Positions 31,947 through 34,504 of a stretch of DNA of 34,504 nucleotides are shown here, in pieces. The stretch comes from Myxococcota bacterium. GTDB taxonomy: Bacteria; Myxococcota_A; Polyangia; Polyangiales; Polyangiaceae. The position numbers and the translations under genes were made by a program. Below the pieces are notes generated by a model. The model saw nothing but the letters and a program-made list of their open reading frames with translations, was not told the DNA's origin and ran no database searches. Position 1 is the stretch's first letter. Each line of letters begins with the position of its first letter. The stretch covers positions 1-34,504 of the forward strand of contig CAUJEM010000129.1 in assembly GCA_963169915.1 (NCBI GenBank), in the 5' to 3' direction.

Positions 31947-32375
31947 TCAACCCTCCCGCGCATAGGGCTCCCCCCGCAGGAGCGTGAGGCTACGGTAGAT
32001 TTGCTCGTAGAGGAGCACCCTGGCCAGCCGGTGCGGCAGCGTCAACGAAGACAGGCTGAGCCGCTGCTCGGCCGCGCGTGAGAGCGGCGCTGGCAGGCCC
32101 TCCGCGCCGCCGATGAGGAAGGCGACGACGCCCTTGCCCGTGCTCGTCCAGCGCTGCACCCGACGCGACAGCTCGAGCGAGCTGAGCGCCTCGCCGTCCA
32201 CCTCCAGCGCGACCCGCAAGGCCCCCGGCGGGATGGCGCGCTCGAGCTCCCCGGCGTGGGCCACCTCGAGCTCGTCGCAGCGCGCGTAGCGCCTCGAGCG
32301 CCTCAGGTACTCGTCGGCGAGCCGGCGCACCTCGGGCTCCTTGAGCCGCCCCACCGCCACCACGACGAAGCGCAC
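31947..32375 (-). CDS. rlmH: 23S rRNA (pseudouridine1915-N3)-methyltransferase RlmH
   Basis: RlmH methylates pseudouridine 1915 in helix 69 of 23S rRNA on the assembled 70S ribosome. The 142-residue product is a small SPOUT (knotted) methyltransferase. The SAM-binding knot is FLIGGAEGLP, then LSLSSLTLPHRLARVLLYEQIYRSLTLLRGEPY. The family usually ends YHRE or YHK; here it ends YAREG, so the conserved His of the C-terminal active-site tail is replaced by Ala while Tyr and Arg are kept. The protein is about 13 residues shorter than E. coli RlmH. It starts 6 bp after the rsfS stop, the neighbour pair found in many bacteria. Confidence 0.93.
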   Translation of the reverse strand: MRFVVVAVGRLKEPEVRRLADEYLRRSRRYARCDELEVAHAGELERAIPPGALRVALEVDGEALSSLELSRRVQRWTSTGKGVVAFLIGGAEGLPAPLSRAAEQRLSLSSLTLPHRLARVLLYEQIYRSLTLLRGEPYAREG

Positions 32376-32381
32376 CGGACC

Positions 32382-32906
32382 TCAGCGTCGCGCCTTCGAG
32401 CTCAGCACGACCTTGGGAGGCGTCGCGGGCTCTGGCGCCGGCTCCGGCACCGGCAGCCGCGCGGCGTCCATCCAGAGCCCATCCAGATCATAGACGGCGC
32501 GCAGCTCCTCGCGGAAGACGTGGACCACCACGTCCACCAGATCGATGAGCACCCAGTCGGCCTTGGGGAGCCCCTCCACCGAGAGGGAGCGGTGCCCCGC
32601 CTTCGAGAGCAGCGCGTCCACGTGATCGGCGATGGACGCGACGTGGCGATCGCTCTGCCCGCTCATGAGCACGAGGTAGTCCGCGTAGTCCACCTTGCCC
32701 GTCACATCGACGATCTGGACGCCCAGGGCCTTCTTGTCGAGCCCCGCCGCGGCGGCCAGGAGCGCGATCTCTCGGCTGACCGCGGGATCGGTCGGCGCCG
32801 TGGCCGCAGGGGTGCGCTTCGGTCGCAGCCCACGCCCCGCGGGCGATCGGGTCCCGACCCGGGGGGTCACTGCCTGTCGCTTCTTGCTCGTCTTCTTGCT
32901 CGCCAT
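32382..32906 (-). CDS. rsfS: ribosomal silencing factor RsfS
   Basis: RsfS binds ribosomal protein L14 (uL14) and blocks joining of the subunits when nutrients are short. The 174-residue protein has a Lys/Arg-rich N-terminal extension of about 45 residues, the conserved domain (about 50-150: DVTGKVDYADYLVLMSGQSDRHVASIADHV, EGLPKADWVLIDLVDVVVHVF, REELRAVYDLDGLW) and a Pro-rich tail. The ATG at 32906 overlaps the proA stop by one base (TGATG) and is preceded by GAGG. A start further upstream would lie inside proA. Order proA-rsfS-rlmH on the same strand suggests one transcript. Confidence 0.95.
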   Translation of the reverse strand: MASKKTSKKRQAVTPRVGTRSPAGRGLRPKRTPAATAPTDPAVSREIALLAAAAGLDKKALGVQIVDVTGKVDYADYLVLMSGQSDRHVASIADHVDALLSKAGHRSLSVEGLPKADWVLIDLVDVVVHVFREELRAVYDLDGLWMDAARLPVPEPAPEPATPPKVVLSSKARR

Positions 32907-34162
32907 CAGCCTCGCACCTGTCCATCGCCCTCGACGACCCACTTCTCTGCCGTCAGGCTCTCGAGGCCCATGGGGCCATAAGCATGCAGCTTCGACGTGG
33001 AGATCCCGATCTCCGCCCCCAGCCCGAGCTCCCCGCCGTCATTGAACCGGGAGGAGGCGTTCACGAGCACGCAGCTCGCGTCCACCTCACGCACCCAGCG
33101 CTGCGCCCGCGCCCAGTCGCGCGTACAGATGACCTCGCTGTGGCCCGACCCATACCGCTCCACGTGGTCCAGCGCGGCGTCCAGGTCCTCCACGAGCTTC
33201 ACCGCGAGCACCAGATCCAAGTACTCGGCGCCGTAGTCCTCGGGGGCCGCCGCCCGCAGGGCGGGCACCAGCGCGCGGCTCGCCTCGCAGCCGCGCAGCT
33301 CCACCCCGGCCTCCAGCAGCGCGGCGGCGAGCGGCGGGAGCAACCGCGGCGCGTCGGCGGCGTGCACCAACAGGCACTCGAGCGCGTTGCAGACGCCAGG
33401 GCGCTGCACCTTGCCGTTGAGCACCAGCGCGCGCGCCATGTCCACGTCGGCGCCCTCGTCCACGTAGAGGTGGCACACCCCCTTGTAGTGGCTGATGACT
33501 GGCACGCGCGCGTGCTCGTTCACGAAGCGGATGAGCCCCTCCCCGCCGCGCGGGATGCAGAGATCCAGGAGCCCCACGAGCTGCACCAGCTCCTTGATCT
33601 CCTCACGGCTGCCGGGGGCGATGAGCTGCACCGCCTGCTCGGGCAGGCCCGCGTCGCGCGCGCCCTCTCGGAGCAGCTCCCCCAGCACGTGGTTCGTGGC
33701 GGCCGCCTCCCTGCCCCCTCGCAACAAGACCGCGTTGCCCGCCTTCAAGCAGAGCGCCGCCGCGTCCACCGTGACGTTCGGCCGGCTCTCGTATACCATC
33801 CCGATGACCCCGAGGGGGAGCCGCTGGCGATACACGCGAAGCCCGCTCGGCAGCGTGCGCGCCGGCCCGCGGCTGGCCACCGGATCTTCCAAGCTGGCGA
33901 CGTGCTCGACGGCGCGCGCCGTGGCCTCGAGCTGCTGGGGCCCCATCGTCAGGCGATCCAGCAGCGCCACACCGAGCCCTTGTGCCCGCCCCCGCGCCAG
34001 ATCTTGCTCGTTGGCTTCGAACACGCGCGCCCGGGCCGCGCGCAGGCGCGCCGCGATGGCGTGGAGCCCAGCGTCCTTGTGAGCGCGGTCCAGCTTCGCG
34101 AGCTGCCGGCTCGCCACGCGAGCGGCCTGAGCTTGCTGTTCGAGAGGAGTGGATGGGGACAC
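32906..34162 (-). CDS. proA: gamma-glutamyl phosphate reductase
   Basis: ProA reduces gamma-glutamyl phosphate with NADPH to glutamate semialdehyde in proline synthesis. The 418-residue length is normal. Visible marks: the N-terminal LPLGVIGMVYESRPNVTVDAAALCLKAGNAVLLRGG, the catalytic Cys258 in RPGVCNALECLLVH, and the family signature around residues 330-345 (DAALDHVERYGSGHSEVI), followed by NASSRFNDGGELGLGAEIGIST. The start is a GTG at 34162, with GAGG about 7 nt upstream. proB is not in the window. The stop overlaps the rsfS start. Confidence 0.97.
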   Translation of the reverse strand: MSPSTPLEQQAQAARVASRQLAKLDRAHKDAGLHAIAARLRAARARVFEANEQDLARGRAQGLGVALLDRLTMGPQQLEATARAVEHVASLEDPVASRGPARTLPSGLRVYRQRLPLGVIGMVYESRPNVTVDAAALCLKAGNAVLLRGGREAAATNHVLGELLREGARDAGLPEQAVQLIAPGSREEIKELVQLVGLLDLCIPRGGEGLIRFVNEHARVPVISHYKGVCHLYVDEGADVDMARALVLNGKVQRPGVCNALECLLVHAADAPRLLPPLAAALLEAGVELRGCEASRALVPALRAAAPEDYGAEYLDLVLAVKLVEDLDAALDHVERYGSGHSEVICTRDWARAQRWVREVDASCVLVNASSRFNDGGELGLGAEIGISTSKLHAYGPMGLESLTAEKWVVEGDGQVRG

Positions 34163-34188
34163 GGCGAGCCTCGGGGCGTGAGCGGCGG

Positions 34189-34205
34189 CCGGGCGCAGCG
34201 CCCGG
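34189..34205. terminator. short palindromic hairpin between the small lipoprotein gene and proA
   Basis: CCGGGCG (34189-34195) pairs with CGCCCGG (34199-34205) around a three-base loop. It lies in the 80-bp gap downstream of the minus-strand lipoprotein gene and upstream of proA. It could end that transcript; there is no T-run. A TATACG box on the minus strand (34218-34213) may be part of a proA promoter, but I see no good -35. Confidence 0.35.
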
Positions 34206-34242
34206 GGTGCGGCCGTATAGCACGGTCGCTCGGGACCGCCGC

Positions 34243-34488
34243 TCAGTCCTCCCCCGGCGCCACCGGGGCCGGCGAGGTCCCGCCGTCACCGGCGTCGACG
34301 CTGGAGCCCAGGTCCGCGCCCTGCCCAGGCGCCTCGGGCGCGCTGGGGCCCGAGCCCCAGGGCCGCACGATGGGCCGCTCGTACTCCGGCGGTGGGCCGC
34401 TCGGCGGTGGCGGACGGCTGGCGCAGCCCGCCGCCGCCACCACCACCAGCACCACGGCGCCCCCTCCACCACTCCACGGGTGTTTCAT
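34243..34488 (-). CDS. small proline-rich lipoprotein
   Basis: The 81-residue product has a signal peptide (Lys2, then GGGGAVVLVVVAAAGC) with a clear lipobox ending at Cys22. The rest is low in structure, rich in Pro, Gly, Ser, Ala and Asp (ASRPPPPSGPPPEYERP), and probably disordered. I do not recognise a family; such short lipoproteins are common in myxobacteria. The gene reads towards proA, with an 80-bp gap that holds a hairpin. The ATG is 16 bases from the window edge, so any promoter or upstream partner is not visible. Confidence 0.6.
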   Translation of the reverse strand: MKHPWSGGGGAVVLVVVAAAGCASRPPPPSGPPPEYERPIVRPWGSGPSAPEAPGQGADLGSSVDAGDGGTSPAPVAPGED

Positions 34489-34504
34489 AGCTCGACCCCC
34501 GGTG

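Overview
The window is about 34.5 kb of very GC-rich DNA, densely packed with genes on both strands. It looks like the chromosome of a myxobacterium (Myxococcota, most likely the Polyangia/Sorangium side). Evidence: strong G/C bias at third codon positions; many lipoproteins with Gly/Ser- or Pro/Ala-rich linkers; a MYXO-CTERM-type sorting signal (Cys motif, hydrophobic helix, Arg cluster); TPR proteins; GTG and TTG starts; and housekeeping genes in proteobacterial style. I see no rRNA, tRNA, CRISPR array, insertion sequence or prophage. Identifications come from motifs read by eye, not from database searches.

Layout. 1-368: non-coding, with direct repeats, a hexanucleotide repeat and two hairpins before mtnP. 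369-2168: MTA phosphorylase and a PfkB sugar/nucleoside kinase. 2222-7855: two secreted proteins, a Gly-rich lipoprotein and a 1442-residue protein that looks like two lipoproteins in one reading frame. 7931-8774: a small gene divergent from panD. 8929-16197: an unknown membrane protein, a TonB-like proline-rich protein divergent from an L,D-transpeptidase, a TPR protein with a degenerate zincin domain, and a GbsR-type regulator with a polyprenyl synthase. 16295-19331: a small membrane protein, a DEAD-box RNA helicase and a TPR protein. 19409-21650: ccmC, a ccmD-like gene, a 42-codon membrane ORF and an acyl-CoA dehydrogenase, almost without gaps. 21702-26449 (minus): two FadL-like outer-membrane proteins, a beta-propeller lipoprotein and a PrsW-family protease, with overlapping or nearly touching ends. 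26532-30009: a secreted CehA/McbA-type metallohydrolase, then tatB and tatC. 30033-34488 (minus): a B12-binding-type radical SAM protein, rlmH, rsfS, proA and a small proline-rich lipoprotein.

Two things stand out. First, the 3527-7855 ORF carries, in order, a lipoprotein signal peptide, a possible TULIP-like region, Ig-like domains, a complete MYXO-CTERM signal, a basic linker, a second lipoprotein signal peptide and a beta-propeller. If both internal signals work, one translation product gives two surface proteins. Second, many genes are preceded by TTGnnn-17/18-TARnnT promoters. In several cases the -10 box lies only 6-10 nt before the start codon, which predicts leaderless mRNAs and settles several start codons.

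Most of the window concerns the cell envelope (lipoproteins, FadL porins, Tat export, cytochrome c maturation, L,D-transpeptidase, polyprenyl synthesis), mixed with core metabolism and ribosome maturation (panD, proA, rsfS, rlmH).
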